Positions 10,167-22,162 of a DNA stretch of 64,000 nucleotides are shown here, one piece after another (the stretch's first letter is position 1; every line of letters begins with the position of its first letter). Origin of the DNA: Bos javanicus (Eukaryota; Chordata; Mammalia; Artiodactyla; Bovidae); NCBI RefSeq assembly GCF_032452875.1, contig NC_083880.1:53580829-53644828 (forward strand). The letters run 5' to 3'. A program made the position numbers and the translations under genes. A model generated the notes under the pieces. That model was not told the origin of the DNA. It saw only the letters and a list, made by a program, of their open reading frames with translations, and did no database searches.

Positions 10167-10929
10167 TGGTGATTGGCTTCATCAACTGGAACCATATAAA
10201 TATAACTGGAATATTCTTAAACAAAATGAAACTTTTTTAAAGTGTAAATTTAATACACTAGTCCACAGTTTTAATATTTGGATTGTCTGGTTGGTTTAAC
10301 AAAGAACCTAGCCAACTTTCCTCTTTCGTAGGCTTTTTTAAAGTACTGTACATATTTGCAATCACATTGTGCATAGATTCCTATTGAGTAATTTTCTTCT
10401 GTCAGGCCACAGAATCTGTGACTGCAGATTCCTTGTTTGTAATGTAAGTGATTGAATACATTTTGTTAATATGTTTTTATTCCTGTGTTTTGCTATTAAA
10501 TTTTTTATAACATTTCCAAGACAAAAAAATGACAAGTTTATGCTTTGAAAAATTTATGTAATTAAAATTTCACAAAACTAATCTTTTTAATTTAGGAGTT
10601 ATTTGGGTTTTGACACTGGGGTTGCACCACCAGAAATGTAAGATGCTTAAAATTGTTACACTACTTCTGTTGGTTGGGGATTTGGGTTTGAGAGTTCTTC
10701 GGTTTTATTTAAAAACCTTTTTTTTCCCCCCCAAATTTAAAAGCCTTAAATGTACTGTAAGCCTCCGATTGTTGTACAGCTGGGTTGCGGGTGACTGCCT
10801 GTTTGTGTGGTGTTGCCTGGATGCAACACAGTGGTTGGTCATGGAATAAAGGATACATGGATCTGAAATTAAAAAAAAAAATTTTGTTAGAGTTTGTGCA
10901 GACCCCACAGATGCCAGGGCTCAGCCCCA

Positions 10930-11520
10930 CAGACAGTCCTCATGTCAGACATCAGTCTCAAATCTCAGGTTGTCACTTGTACTTCTCACTGACAAGCTAT
11001 ACTTTGGGACTTCCAGAGAACACAGGAAAATACTTACTATGACTGGTTTATGGTAAAGGGTGCAACTCAGGAGCGATCATGTGGGCATAGGGGCAAGGTA
11101 TGCAGGAGGGGTGCTGAGTTCCCAACCTCTCTCTGGGCATGTCACTCTCTCAACATCTTGGTGTTTTCACCAGTCTGGAAGCTCCCTGAGCCTTGACATT
11201 TGGGGTTTTATGGAGCATCCATTACGTAGTTCTGATTGAGTAAATCAATAGCCAGTACTAACTCACTGTTAGCTCTCTGTCCTCTCTGGAGGTCAGCACA
11301 ACCCTCTAGTCGTGCTTACTAGCCTCCTTCCTAAAGCCATCTAGGGGCCCCCAACATGAGTCATTTGGCTACTGGACTCCTTCCTGAAGCCATGTAGACC
11401 TCTCATCACCCCAGAGACTCCAAGGATTTTAGGAATCATGTCCCAGGAACCAGGGATGAAGACCAAATATTGATTTCTTATATCATATCCAATAACACCA
11501 CAATCCAGTGTTAGGGTATT
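10930..11520 (+). repeat. Ancient LTR-like repeat, family uncertain
   Basis: Features such as 'tttggggttttatggag', 'ctctctggaggtcag', 'aagccatctaggggcccc' and 'ggaaccagggatgaagaccaaatat' in order resemble an old mammalian ERVL/MaLR-age LTR. No ends or TSD are visible, and the family name cannot be settled by eye. Confidence 0.4.
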
Positions 11521-11554
11521 TCTGTCACCCCAGTGAGATCTCTTGTGTCTTTTA

Positions 11555-12850
11555 CAGTTAATCCTCATCCCTAGCTCCAGCTCCAGGTAACCATGGATCT
11601 ACTTTCCATCTCTATGAATTTTCCTTTTCTGGATATTTTTGTATTAATGGAGTAATACAAAATCTCATGTTTTGTGTCTGGCTTCTTTCACTTGGTATAC
11701 TATTTTTGAGGTCATCCATGTTATAAATGTAGTTCATCCCTTATTATGGCTAATATTTCATTGTGTGAATGGGCTGCATTTTTGTTTATCCCTCTATTAG
11801 TTGATGGACATTTGGGTTTTTCCACTTTTTGTTGTTGTTCAGTCCCCCAGTCAATGTCCAACTCTTTGTGACCCTATGGACTGCAGCAAGCCAGGCCTCT
11901 CTGTGCCTCACCATCTCCCAAAGTTTGCCAAAGTTCATGTCCATTACATCGGTGATGCCATCCAGCCACCTCTTCCTCTGATGCCCTTTTCTCCTTCTGC
12001 CCTTGATCTTTCCCAGCATCAGGGACTTATCCAGTGAATCAGCTATTCGAATCATATGATCAAAATACTAGAGTTTCAGGTCCAGCATCAGTTCTTCCAG
12101 AGAGTATTCACAGTTGACTGAATCCAGAGACTGACTGGTTTGAGCTCCTTGCTGTCCAAGGGACTCTCCAGCACCACAGTTTGAAGGCGTCAATTCTTTG
12201 GCACTCTGCCTTCTTTAAGGTCCAGCTTTCACAACCGTACATGACCATTGGGAAGACCATAGCCTTGACTATACAGACCTTTGTCAGCAGAGTAATGTCA
12301 CTGCTTTTCAACACACTGTCTAGGTTTGTTATAGCTTTCCTACAAAGAGGCAAATGTCTTCTGATTTCATGACTACAGTCACCATCTGCAGTGATTTTAG
12401 AGCCCAAGAAGAGAAAACCTGTCATTACTTCTACTTTCCCCCCTCTATTTGCCATGAAGTAATGAGACTGGATGCCATGATATTAGTTGTTTTTTTTTTA
12501 ATATTTAGTTTTAAGCCAGCTCTTTCACTCTCCTCCTTCACCTTCATCAAGAAGCTCTTTAGTTCCTCTTCGCTTTCTGCCATTAGAGTGATATCATACA
12601 CATAACTGAGGTTGTTGATGTTTCTCCTGCCTACCTTTATTCTAGCTTATAACTCATTCAGCCCAGCATTTCTCATGATGTACTCAGCATATAGATTAAA
12701 CAAACAGGGTGACAACAGACAGCCCTGTTATACTCCTTTCTCAATCTTGAAGCAATTAGTTGTTCCATACAGGATTCTAATTGGTTCTTTTCCACTTTTG
12801 GGCTACACTAAACAAGGCTGCTAGAATATTTACATGAATAATATTTATTT
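11555..12850 (-). mobile_element. Old L1 3' region split by BovB
   Basis: Antisense L1: 'ggcttctttcacttggtatac', 'catccatgttataaatg', 'ttgatggacatttgggtttttcc' up to 11829. It resumes after the BovB with 'tgggctacactaaacaaggctgctagaat' (12799-12835). Confidence 0.7.
11830..12787 (-). mobile_element. BovB LINE 3' portion inserted in L1
   Basis: Antisense BovB from the GTT-rich tail complement (11829-11842) through the conserved 3' region to the reverse-transcriptase end (complement of the 'YADD' block near 12590-12620). The L1 target is duplicated: TTTTCCACTTTT at 11818-11829 and 12788-12799. Several indels; no intact frame. Confidence 0.85.
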
Positions 12851-12913
12851 TTAATAATAATAATCTGTACAGAGGAGAAAAGTTTCAAATGAAAGTGATA
12901 TTTAGGTCATGAT

Positions 12914-13735
12914 TCTTTGTTTTTTTTTAATTATTTTAATTGGAGAATGTTGTGGTCCTTTAATGGACCGGAACCTGGTGGTCCGGAGTTGACGGTAAGA
13001 AAGCAAAAGAGAGAAAGAGGCTAATATTCCCTGGGTTATGCACAGAACCAATAAAGCCCTAGGACAGGGCTTGTACCACTCACGTAGGCACAGGGTGTCC
13101 TCTTGAAGAGGTCTTGAAAGCCCGGGCAGGAAAGTGAGCTCAGCAGGCTTCCACGCTCCAGAGAATTAGCCAGAGGGTGAGAGAGAGAGAGAAAGAGAGA
13201 AAGAATGACACAGGGACCCAAGTCTCTGGTGGAGCCAGGGCACTTTAATGATCTTTCAGTACGTATATATAGGCTGTTGTACAAGGAATTTCTTTTGACA
13301 ATGATAGAGATCAGAAAACCAAATGTACAGCAACCGCTACCAAGGAATTAACAATGGTCATAAGGTCAGAAGACAATCCATACCTCAGGAAAGAGGGTCA
13401 TGGCTAGGCAGTTTTGTCATAAGGAGAAGTTTACTGAAGGAAACCCATGCATGCATTCCATCCCATGACCTCAGTCCTGGGAGCAGAGTGCAGCTCCACT
13501 CATTCCTGTTACCAGGAACTGATAAGGAACAGAGGATTTGTGAGAGACAGATAACAGCACACAGGAATCCTCCTGTTAAACATTCCCTGACAGGAGAATC
13601 ATTACTTTACAATATTGTGACAGTTTTTGCAATATATCAGCATGAATCAGCCAGAGGTATATATGTGTCCCCCCTATCGTGAGCCCCCCTCTCACTTCCC
13701 TCCCTACCCTATCCCTCTGGGTTGTCCCTGAGTGC
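12914..13735 (-). mobile_element. L1 3' UTR split by a solo LTR
   Basis: Antisense L1 3' UTR: 'ttaattggagaa' up to 12947, then 'tcattactttacaatattgtgac', 'catgaatcagccagaggtatatatgtg' and 'ccctctgggttgtcc' in order after 13598. The two parts join cleanly when the LTR and one duplicated hexamer are removed. Confidence 0.75.
12948..13592 (-). mobile_element. Solo LTR, ERVK (class II) type
   Basis: A 645-bp insertion beginning TGTTGTGGTCC and ending CATTCCCTGACA on the + strand. It is flanked by a perfect 6-bp duplication, GGAGAA (12942-12947 and 13593-13598). A GA-rich tract (13169-13206) lies inside. The 'caataaagccc' near 13051 is on the plus strand, so the element's orientation is less certain than its boundaries. 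Confidence 0.7.
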
Positions 13736-14120
13736 TGACTTGGCTTGCTCTGCTTGATGTGTCAGTTCACACTACTGTTTTAAGTGTTAAGATGCTATTT
13801 ACATATATTTCTGTCTGATTCATAATACTCATCCACTCCGTTAGTTCTTAGGAGGGCCATGGCCCAGAAAATTCAAAGCTGCCCCCTCTTGGTAATACGA
13901 AACCAAAGACAAGACTAGGGATAAGAGACAAGCAATTCAGCAAATTAGCTTATGCAAGCCCTGAATGTTAGAAGCAAAGGACTAGAAAAAGCAAACTGTA
14001 GGTTGGCCTGATACAAAATGAAGTCTCTTTTCTGGCATGTATATTTGTGTTTTTGCATAAGGTCTTTTAAGGATATTTGAGAAGTTTAGAATGAATGTGC
14101 TAAGAGTCACTTGAAAATGT
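13736..14120. other. No gene recognised
   Basis: Unique-looking sequence, nothing supportable. Confidence 0.5.
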
Positions 14121-14325
14121 GTTGCTGTTGTTTAGTCACTAAGTCATGTCAGACTCTTTTGTGACCCCATCAACTGTAGCCCACCAGGCTCCTCTGTCCA
14201 TGGGATTTCCCAAGCAACAATACTGGAGAAGGGCCATTTCCTTCTCCAGGGGACCTTCTGGACCCGGGGATTGAACCTGTGTCTCCTACATTGCAAGTGG
14301 ACTCTTTACCACTGAGCCACCGGGG
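14121..14325 (-). mobile_element. Bov-tA SINE (left arm of inverted pair)
   Basis: Antisense copy from 'gttgctgttgtttag' to 'actgagccaccgggg'. Its last bases appear to resume at about 14454 ('cacctgggaagccc'), on the far side of an oppositely oriented SINE piece. Confidence 0.8.
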
Positions 14326-14440
14326 AATGGCAACCGACTCCAGTAGTCTTGCCTGGAGAATCCCATAGACAGAGGAGCCTGCCTAGTGGGCTACAGTCTA
14401 TGAGGTCACAAAGAGTTGGACATGACTGAGTGACTAGGCA
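14326..14440 (+). mobile_element. Bov-tA body fragment in inverted orientation
   Basis: Sense SINE body without head: 'aatggcaaccgactccag', 'cttgcctggagaatccca', 'gacagaggagcctgc', 'cacaaagagttggacatgac'. It directly abuts the antisense SINE, giving complementary arms of about 100 bp. Confidence 0.8.
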
Positions 14441-14511
14441 GGCAGGCATATAGGCACCTGGGAAGCCCAGAAATGTATTGAGTTACCTAGAAATGATCAA
14501 GTATGTATATA

Positions 14512-14698
14512 TTTAAAACATTTATTTGGCTGTGCTGGGTCTTAGTTGTGGCATGCAGGATATTTATTTGCAGCATGGGGACTCTTAGCTGCAGCATGTG
14601 GGATCCAGTTCCTTAACCAGGGTTTAAACCCAAGATTCCTACAGTGGGAGTGTGGAACCCCAGCCACTGGACCACCAGGAAAATCCCTGTCAAGTGTA
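14512..14698 (-). mobile_element. CHR SINE
   Basis: Antisense CHR: 'atttatttggctgtgctggg', 'ccagttccttaaccagggt', ending 'ccactggaccaccaggaaaatccc'. Approximate TSD 'tcaagtatgta' on the left and 'tcaagtgtat' on the right. Confidence 0.8.
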
Positions 14699-14699
14699 T

Positions 14700-15980
14700 C
14701 TTAAGGGAAGGACAAGAATCCAGGAAACTGGCAAGAATGAGTGGATTCTGCAAATCAAGCCTACAAAAGTACTGGGGACAGGGCTGGAGGGTGAGTGGGG
14801 AGTGGACAGTGCCTGATTTTGGAAACAGCACTCAGGCGTCCGGTGTGGGACCTCCTCCCGCACTCTCACCCCCTACACAGCTGATGGCCCTGCCCCAGCT
14901 CCCAGGTGGGAGTTTCATCCAAGCCTGAGCACATGCAGTTGCCACAGTGATTAGCTTAGAGATGGGGTGGGCCTATGATTTAATTTAGCTGGTCTGAAGT
15001 TTTTCTCTTTTGAGTGGTGGCGCATGGATAGGGAGAGGATTGGGACAGAAGCCGGTTTTCTACTGGAGTCAGTGATTTGATAGAAGTCTGGTGCTATTGG
15101 GTCCACACTGTGGAAGAAAAAAAAAAAAAAAAAGCTGCCCAAGAAAGAAGCCAAAGGTGAGGAAATTAGTCTCATGAGACAGAGATTTCTGATGGTACCT
15201 CTTCAGTCCCCAGATGTAGGAGGACAAATATTAATAAATTCTTCCCTCTTTTTTAAAAAAAGCCAGTTAGAGATGGGTTTTTGTTGTCAGCAATTCAGTC
15301 TTGACTCTCCTCTTGCTTGGAATACATTGAGGTCATCAGAATTCGATTTAAAAACTCGGGAGTAACAAGCTGTCTCTTGTTCCTAAGAGAGGTGAAGCAG
15401 ATTCTTATTTGTTCAAGTGTTTTCTGGCTGAGTCTTTGAATGCAGGGAGAGGTTTGTTTGTCTTTTCCCTGGATCTTTGCTTCCTTCTCTCTTCCTCTGC
15501 TGAAGAGGTGAACTGAGGTTGGGATGGAAGTCCGAGCAATTTAAAATCTACTTGGTGAAGAGTTCCTTACCCCCTCACGGAAGCTGATAAGAACAAGACC
15601 CCCTCCTGTAACACAGATGAGAAAAACTGGCTTGGGATAGTGAGATAATTAGATCAAAGAGACACACTGAAAAGATCGACCTGCCCAGAGCTATCTGTTT
15701 CTTTCCCTGCAGTCTGTTTCTTTCCCTGCAGTCTCTCACTTTGAAAGGAGATCCAGACCTTGCTTGTCCAGGGCAGTCTCTTCACCTGCCCCCTAGGCTT
15801 CCTGAGGACGTGGCCTCCCCTGCCCCTGGCATACAGTATGTGGTCTACATTAAACACTGGACAGATACTTGTGATGACAGAAGAGAAGACTGAGGAAGTG
15901 AGATGTGAAGAAGAAAAGGTAGACTTTGAAGCGAGTACATATTTTATGTGCTGAGTGGGATATTTGAGGCCTAACATCTT
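14700..15980. other. No gene recognised
   Basis: Unique sequence with an A-run at 15116-15132. Open frames of 60-110 codons here show no recognisable domain. Confidence 0.5.
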
Positions 15981-15982
15981 TT

Positions 15983-16050
15983 TTAAAATTAATTTTATTT
16001 GTTTATTGTGGGCTGTGCTGCACGGCCTACATCTAGCTGCCCATCATCCG
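15983..16050 (-). mobile_element. CHR SINE fragment
   Basis: Short antisense piece: 'ttaattttatttgtttattg' then 'gggctgtgctgcacggcc'. The head is absent. Confidence 0.45.
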
Positions 16051-16059
16051 CTGACAAAG

Positions 16060-17690
16060 GCACATCTTTCCCTCCGGACGAGACTACCCAGAAAACCCAA
16101 ATTGTGTTAGCATCCTTGCATTCTCTAGTTATGGAATCAGACCAAAGTGCTCAATCTGGGTTCATCTAAAGATCAAGGGGTCAAGGAGTGGGTGAGCGAC
16201 ACACAGCACTGGAAATGTTGATTTCCTTGTCTAGATTTCTGCTTCTTTTCATACCCTAATTAAGAAACATTTCCAGGGAGTTCTGCTTGCCTTATCCTCA
16301 GTAGAACAGGAAGGCAAATCTCAAGTTCCCTTGAATTATCTCCTCTAGTGGTTTTTGTTTTCACTTCTAGCTAATTCTTTTTGATGTTAACATCACATCT
16401 TATATGTAAACCCAATATGTAAGCCAAATCATAGGAGAATCTGTCTCCCTGAGCTCGAAGCCCTTCTCTCTTCTCAGTCTCTGCCCCTCTTTTCTCCCCT
16501 TCCCCGACCCACCTCCCCCTCGTGTTCCACCCCACCCGCATGGACCTCTGTATTTGTCACGATGATATTGTTTACAAATGACAGTAGCTCCTAACAGAAA
16601 GTCCAGGCATAGGACTAGCTTCAGGCATAGCTGGAGGCAGGTGCGCAAATGAGAACAGCTGGCATCCTGTCTCTTTCGTCTGCCTCCTGCTTTCTCTGAT
16701 GGTGGCTTCATCCTCAGATACCACTCCTACAGCCCCGCGCAACTTGGTACCCAATGGTCCACGGGAAGGGGGACTGCTCTTTCTCAGTAGTTCAAGTTCT
16801 GAGAGTCTCCCTGGGCTGCTTTGGGTCACATGTGGCTGCTGTTCCCCAGATGTGGAGGACTCATGGACCAGGCACCTCCCTGTGGCTGATGTTGAGAGGG
16901 GTCTGAGTCACCTGATTCGCAGTCCTGAGGCAGCAGTCACCTGGGACCGCCATGGACAGGGGCAAAGCTGAAAACCTCCCATCGAGTCCAGTTCTGCTAG
17001 CTGCAGGGATCCATGACTGAAGCCCAGAGACGGTGACAGACTTGCTCACGGCCACACCAGCCTAGACACACACTGGGTCCCAAGCACTGAATTCCAGCTC
17101 CGTTTCCTCTGCTGACGCCCCCAGTGTTTTCAGAGAGGGACAAACCATTTTATTTCCTGATAAACAGAGATCTTCAAAGCACCTCTTGTGGCATCCACCC
17201 TAAGAGACCATCAGTGACATTGCTATTCTGTTCCCTCTGAGGATGCATGAGAGTGCCAACCTTTTAAAACCCAGCGCATGTCCCACATGAACGGAATACG
17301 CATAGGGAAGGATTCTGTCCCTCCTGCACTTAGAAACCAAGAAAGAATCTTCCTTTCTTCTTTGTTTCTCAGTATCTATTTTTCAGGTCAGACCTGTGCT
17401 CTATATAACATTCAGGGAAATGAGCCAATTATCCAGGTGTTTCATGGGAAATGCATTTCTTTGGCTTGAGCAACTCACATCATTAGTTGCTTTCCACTTC
17501 CACTCAACTGCTGGCTCTGGGGGTAAAGAGGCTTTCTGTGTCACCTGATGAAAAGATGGCAAAAAGGAGAATTTGTAAGGATTTTTCTGTATATTCATTA
17601 TTAATACTTCCATTAGAAAGTACACAAAGTTCTCTATTGGGTCTGAGAGCTGCTGGCGTCCCTTCAAACCTGAAGAGTATCACCACAGGC
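16060..17690. other. No gene recognised
   Basis: Unique sequence, moderately GC-rich at 16.4-17.1 kb. Open frames up to 103 codons have no family match that I can see, and no convincing exon pattern. Confidence 0.5.
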
Positions 17691-17699
17691 CACATGCTT

Positions 17700-17985
17700 C
17701 ATCACACAACGGGTACCCGGGCGACCCATGGACCTATGAGCCTGACTGTGGGCTGAGTCCCAGCTCTGCTCCTCGAATTCTGAGTAGCTCGAGTCTGGAT
17801 GATTAACCTACTTTTTAATAAGTTTCTTTTTCTACAGGACAAGATTTTAATGGTTCTTATTACCTCATAGGGTTTTCATGAGAATTCAATGAGTTAATAT
17901 ACCTAAGTGCTTAGTCCAATGTCCGGCACATAATAATGTCAGGTAAGGCATTTTATTATTATTGTCACTTATTTGATTCTCACTT
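17700..17985 (+). repeat. MIR SINE
   Basis: 'gagtcccagctctgctcc', 'tacctcatagggttttcatgag', 'gagttaatatacctaagtgc' and 'tgtccggcacataataa', ending in a TTATTATTATTG tail, follow the MIR consensus order. Confidence 0.7.
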
Positions 17986-18096
17986 AAGTGTTCTTATGTG
18001 AGAAAGGTTGAGTTCTTCATTTGAAGGGTTTGCTTGTTTTCTGCGTTTTGTCAACTGTTTCTTTCCAGTTTCTGGATTTATGTTGGTTCTGGGATG

Positions 18097-18146
18097 TTGT
18101 TGCTGTTGTTTAGTTGTTAAGTCATGTCTGACTCTTTGCGACCCCA
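18097..18146 (-). mobile_element. Bov-tA tail fragment
   Basis: Only about 50 bp: the 'gttgttgctgttgtttag' tail complement plus 'gtctgactctttgcgacccc'. Confidence 0.7.
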
Positions 18147-18149
18147 AGC

Positions 18150-18690
18150 CCTATAGAAAGTCAACACAATTAAGCTGAAAAGTTCAACTTAAATAAGGAC
18201 CACAGGTGATGATTTCTAGGGGTGCCATAAGTCAACACCTGCTGTGATTCTGCCTTGGCGAAAGAGGGTGCAAGTGAGCCCAACAAATGAATGAAAATCA
18301 CAATGTACTTTTATTTCCAAAAATTAAGCATTTTTTGAACCTGACTGTCCCCTTGTTTAAAATGCGCAGTGGATTTCCTCATGAAGGTCTGGGAAAGTGG
18401 TCATGGAGGAGACAGTGGCAGCATGATGTCCAGGGTCATTCACTCCAGAAAAGGTTGCACTCCCAGGGCTACCCACAGACTTTGGAAGAGCAGAGCAAGT
18501 AAAATGATGAATTGTTTTCTTGGTTTTTATGACAGCTTGATGGAAGCTCTGTTATAAACATATGGACTCCTGGTTGTAGAAATAGTCCTTAAAGCCTCCC
18601 TCCACGGCAGCAATGACCCTCTGGGGCCATTGGGCCACAGTTCAATGATGCTGTTTTCAGGAGAGGTGCTAGGGTGTCCAGGTTGGACTT
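18150..18690. other. No gene recognised
   Basis: Unique-looking sequence; nothing supported. Confidence 0.5.
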
Positions 18691-18930
18691 GGGGATGTGG
18701 GTAGGCACCTCAAGTTTGAATCTCCACTTCTCCACTTGTAGCTGAGTTTCTGTAGACTCCTGAGTTTCAGATGCCTCATCTGTAAAATAAGGATGAGCCT
18801 CGTGTTTGCCTCAAGAGGTCATGCAGAGATCAAATAAGTGAGTGCCTGCAAGGAACTTAGCCCAATTCCTGGCATGGGGTCAGCCCTGCATGCAGATGTG
18901 TATTTTTGGCTCTGCACTATACTTATGTAT
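18690..18930 (+). repeat. MIR SINE
   Basis: 'gtttcagatgcctcatctgtaaaataagga' in two halves and 'cccaattcctggcatgg' follow the MIR core and 3' region. Confidence 0.6.
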
Positions 18931-19094
18931 AAGTGCTCTGTGTCTCTGCTATTTAAAAGGAGGTCCCCAGACGAGCAGCCATATCCTATGGGAGCTTGTC
19001 AGAGTCAGAAATTCAGAATCTAGAATAGCATTGATGTATATACACTACCACATGTACAATAGCTAGTGGGAAGCTGCTGTCTAGCACAAGGATG

Positions 19095-19256
19095 GTGCTC
19101 TGTGATGACCTGGAGGGCTGGGATGGGAGGGGATGGGGGGAGGCTCAAGAGGGAGGATATAAATATGCTTATAGCGGATTCACGTTGTTGTACAGCAGAA
19201 ACTAACACAACATCATATAGCAGTTATACTCCATTTAAAAATAAAGGATAAAAAAA
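19095..19256 (+). mobile_element. L1 3' end
   Basis: Sense L1 3' UTR: 'gggatgggaggggatgg', 'gttgttgtacagcagaaac', 'catatagcagttatactcc', then AAATAAAGGATAAAAAAAG. 5'-truncated. Confidence 0.75.
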
Positions 19257-19479
19257 GAAATTCAGAATCTTAAGCTCTACTCCCAACCCGTTGAATGAGC
19301 TTCAGCACTTGAACAAGATCCAGGGTGATTCCAGCAGGCATTCCTGTTCAGAAGCAATGCTCTCAGCTAAAATGTATATAGAAAGGGCAGCTGGGTCCGT
19401 TTTGATTACGGAAACCTGTTGGCAGCATCATGTTGGTGCAAAAAGACATCAGCTCCAGGGCACAAAATATACAGTGACC

Positions 19480-19560
19480 CTGACTTAGCTGGGCATTTTG
19501 GGGCAGTCACATAACCCCTCTGGGATGAAGTTTCTTCATCTGTGAGGTGACTCACCTATG
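19480..19560 (+). repeat. MIR fragment
   Basis: Short core match 'ggggcagtcacataaccc...tttcttcatctgtgagg'. Confidence 0.45.
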
Positions 19561-20370
19561 TTGGAGATTTTAATGTGAAAACTAACATAAAAGAGTGCAA
19601 AGTATGTTATTTTATCTTGTTTACATAGAAAAAAGGCATCATAATCCATATGGCTGTCAATACCATTTTCAAAGAATTCAGTTCCCACTTTCCACATTAA
19701 TTTGCTGAGTGGCAAAGACCTATTATTTGGTGTCTCGATTATAATCGTGCAGAGTGGCCCAGGAATTTCAGCCTCATATGTTTGGAAACGAAATGGGAGA
19801 GTTTTGTAGTTTGGCTAAAAAGCATTACCCTAGAAAAGATCAGCAGTGTGGTCAATGGGATGTTTGCACCATTGACAAAATAGTCATGGAATTGCAACGT
19901 CACGAACAATGGCCACAAGCAGAAGCCAGGAGGATGCTTCCAGGTGGTACAGTTCAATGTGACACACGTTTATCAGCCACGAAAGCCTTTCATTATTTCC
20001 AAACATCACAACCAAAGCGAGACACAAATCATATTGTTCACATTAGCACAGATAAAATACAAAAACCCCAAAACATTACAGCACAAGAAAAATACACAGT
20101 TGTATACCAAAGACACAGCATAATGTAAGAATTCATGGGAGAGGGGAATTTGGGGACATCCAGAAAGTACAGTCCAAAGTCCCCTGGGGTGGAAGGGGGT
20201 CTGATGGATGCATGCAGCACACAGCTTTGGACAGCGTTCATCAGCAAAGCTTGCCCTGAGTTCACAGGAGTGAATCACTTTACTTGATACAGTATAGACC
20301 TTGATAACAGGGTCACCCAACTTCCACACCATGTCAAACAAAAGGAACTGTGAATTAGAAACCATCCTCC
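19561..20370. other. No gene recognised; open frames on both strands
   Basis: Frames of 124 codons (+, 19754-20128) and 119 codons (-, 20006-20365) occur here. Neither shows a domain I know. The sequence could be an old untranslated-region copy, but nothing proves that. Confidence 0.4.
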
Positions 20371-20371
20371 T

Positions 20372-21181
20372 TCATCAGATCAGATCAGTCACTCAGTCGT
20401 GTCCAACTCTTTGTGACCCCATGAATCACAGCACGCCAGGCCTCCCTGTCCATCACCAACTCCCAGAGTTCACTCAGACTCATGTCCATCGAGTCAGTGA
20501 TGCCATCCAGCCATCTCATCCTCTGTCGTCCCCTTCTCCTCTTGCCCCCAATCCCTCCCAGCATCAGAGTCTTTTTCAATGAGTCAACTCTTCGCATGAG
20601 GTGGCCAAAGTACTGGAGTTTCAGCTTTAGCATCATTCCTTCCAAAGAAATCCCAGGGCTGATCTCCTTCAGAATGGACTGGTTGGATCTCCTTGCAGTC
20701 CAAGGGACTCTCAAGAGTCTTCTCCAACACCACAGTTCAAAAGCATCAATTCTTCAGCACTCAGCCTTCTTCACAGTCCAAGTCTCACATCCATACATGA
20801 CCACTGGAAAAACCATGGCCTTGACTAGACGGACCTTTGTTGGCAAAGTAATGTCTCTGCTTTTCAATATGCTATCTAGGTTGGTCATAACTTTCCTTCC
20901 AAGGAGTAAGCGTCTTTTAATTTCATGACTGCAGTCACCATCTGAAGTGATTTTGGAGCCCAGAAAAATAAAGTCTGACACTGTTTCCACAGTTTCCCCA
21001 TCTATTTCCCATGAAGTGATGGGACCGGATGCCATGATCTTCATTTTCTGAATGTTGAGCTTTAAGCCAACTTTTTCACTCTCCACTTTCACCTTAATCA
21101 AGAGGCTTTTTAGTTCCTCTTCACTTTCTGCCATAAGGGTGGTGTCATCTGCATATCTGAGGTTATTGCTATTTCTCCTGG
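20372..21181 (-). mobile_element. BovB LINE 3' portion
   Basis: Antisense BovB from the GATCAGATCAGTCACTCAGTC end through the C-terminal ORF region to the complement of the RT 'YADD' block near 21140-21175. Two open frames (20385-20714 and 20754-21134, -) are consecutive pieces of the BovB protein C-terminus in different frames. Confidence 0.9.
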
Positions 21182-21947
21182 CAAATAGAAAACCTGTGCT
21201 AGAGACTCAGTTCTTATGAACAAAACAGCTTCCAAGAAAACTACAGGCAGCTCAGAGTCTAACTTCCTGAAACTACAGTCCAGCAGTTTCTTGAAACACA
21301 TGTCCTCCCACCTATGATTCCCTCTCTTGTTTTAAAGACAGAAAAGGAATCATAGGAAAAATCGCCTTTTTGAAATAGGGAAATGTATGCCTTAAAATAG
21401 CAAGATATCAAAATACTTTGTACACGGGTATGTTCTGATTCTCCAAAGCACTTTATTTCTCTTTCATTAGAGTCTTGCAAGCTGCCCTGTGTTGAATGAT
21501 TATAAACCCAACAACAACAAAAACAGTAACACAAAAATAGAAGTGGGTTCCATTCCCATGCTATTTGGACGGGAGGAGGGCGGATGGAGTCAAGAAGAGG
21601 GGCAAACAGCATAGTATTACTTCTTCCACAAAGAGGTTGCTGTTTTTAGGAAGTTGTTTTACTGTAAATAGATTAATAGACAAGAAACTCAGTCTCTTAA
21701 GAGATGAGGGCAAAGCCATTTGAGCAGCCAGCAGCTAGGTGTTGGTATCTATAACAGGTTTGCTTGAGGGAGATTCCAGCCACTCTTACTGTTACTGCAA
21801 ATCCTTCAGTCTGTCTGACCTGAAACATGAAGGAGTGAGTGGGAACCATCACAGACTCTGGATGCATGAAAATGAATTCAGACAGCACCCGAGTGATCCC
21901 CATAGGTCCTCCCCCCTACCAGTGACTATTCAAGAAATCAGAGTTTG
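21182..21947. other. No gene recognised
   Basis: Unique sequence between BovB and a SINE; nothing supported. Confidence 0.5.
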
Positions 21948-22162
21948 TGACTTACCCATGGTTAAGCCGGTAAAGAATCTGCCTGCAATGCAGGAGACAC
22001 AGGAGACACAGGTTCAATCCCTGGGTCAGGAAGATCCCCTGGAGGAGGAAATGGCAACCACTCCAGTATTCTTGCCTGAAAAAGCCCATGGACAGAGAAG
22101 CCGGGTGGACTATAGTCCACAGGGTCACAAAAGAGTTGGACATGACTCAAGTGACTTAACAC
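21948..22162 (+). mobile_element. Bov-tA SINE
   Basis: Sense copy: tRNA-like head 'ggtaaagaatctgcctgcaa' and 'ggttcaatccctggg', body to 'ggacatgactcaagtgac'. The head contains a 9-base repeat ('gagacacag' twice). Confidence 0.85.

Larger units (their letters stand above)
7890..10881 (+). pseudogene. ABHD17C: ABHD17C processed pseudogene (retrocopy)
   Basis: An intron-poor copy of the mRNA for ABHD17C, an alpha/beta-hydrolase that depalmitoylates membrane proteins. The GC-rich 5' UTR (7895-8082) leads to a start at 8083 reading MPEPGPRMNGFSLG, then a stop (8125-8127) where the family has Glu. The N-terminal Cys-rich palmitoylation motif follows (LCWLFCCPPCP). Later blocks fall in shifting frames: FVRCALSSHYTLLFSHG (8429 onward), NLYTDIDTAWQELRTR, the nucleophile elbow GQSVG near 8841-8855, then VAFPDSRKTYCFDAFPS, and HSTEDEVIDFSHGL with the acid Asp. 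The original stop is about 9194-9196. The 3' UTR runs to AATAAA at 10845-10850 and an A-run at 10871-10881. Several frameshifts and stops make it non-coding. A possible TSD (tttgtagtttg near 7879; ttgttagagtttg near 10884) is weak. It carries an extra 156-bp block and a rearranged SINE. Confidence 0.9.

Noticed and set aside
19754..20365. Candidate small genes on each strand
   Set aside because: Low-complexity hydrophobic or polar sequences, no recognisable motif, and no promoter or splice evidence.
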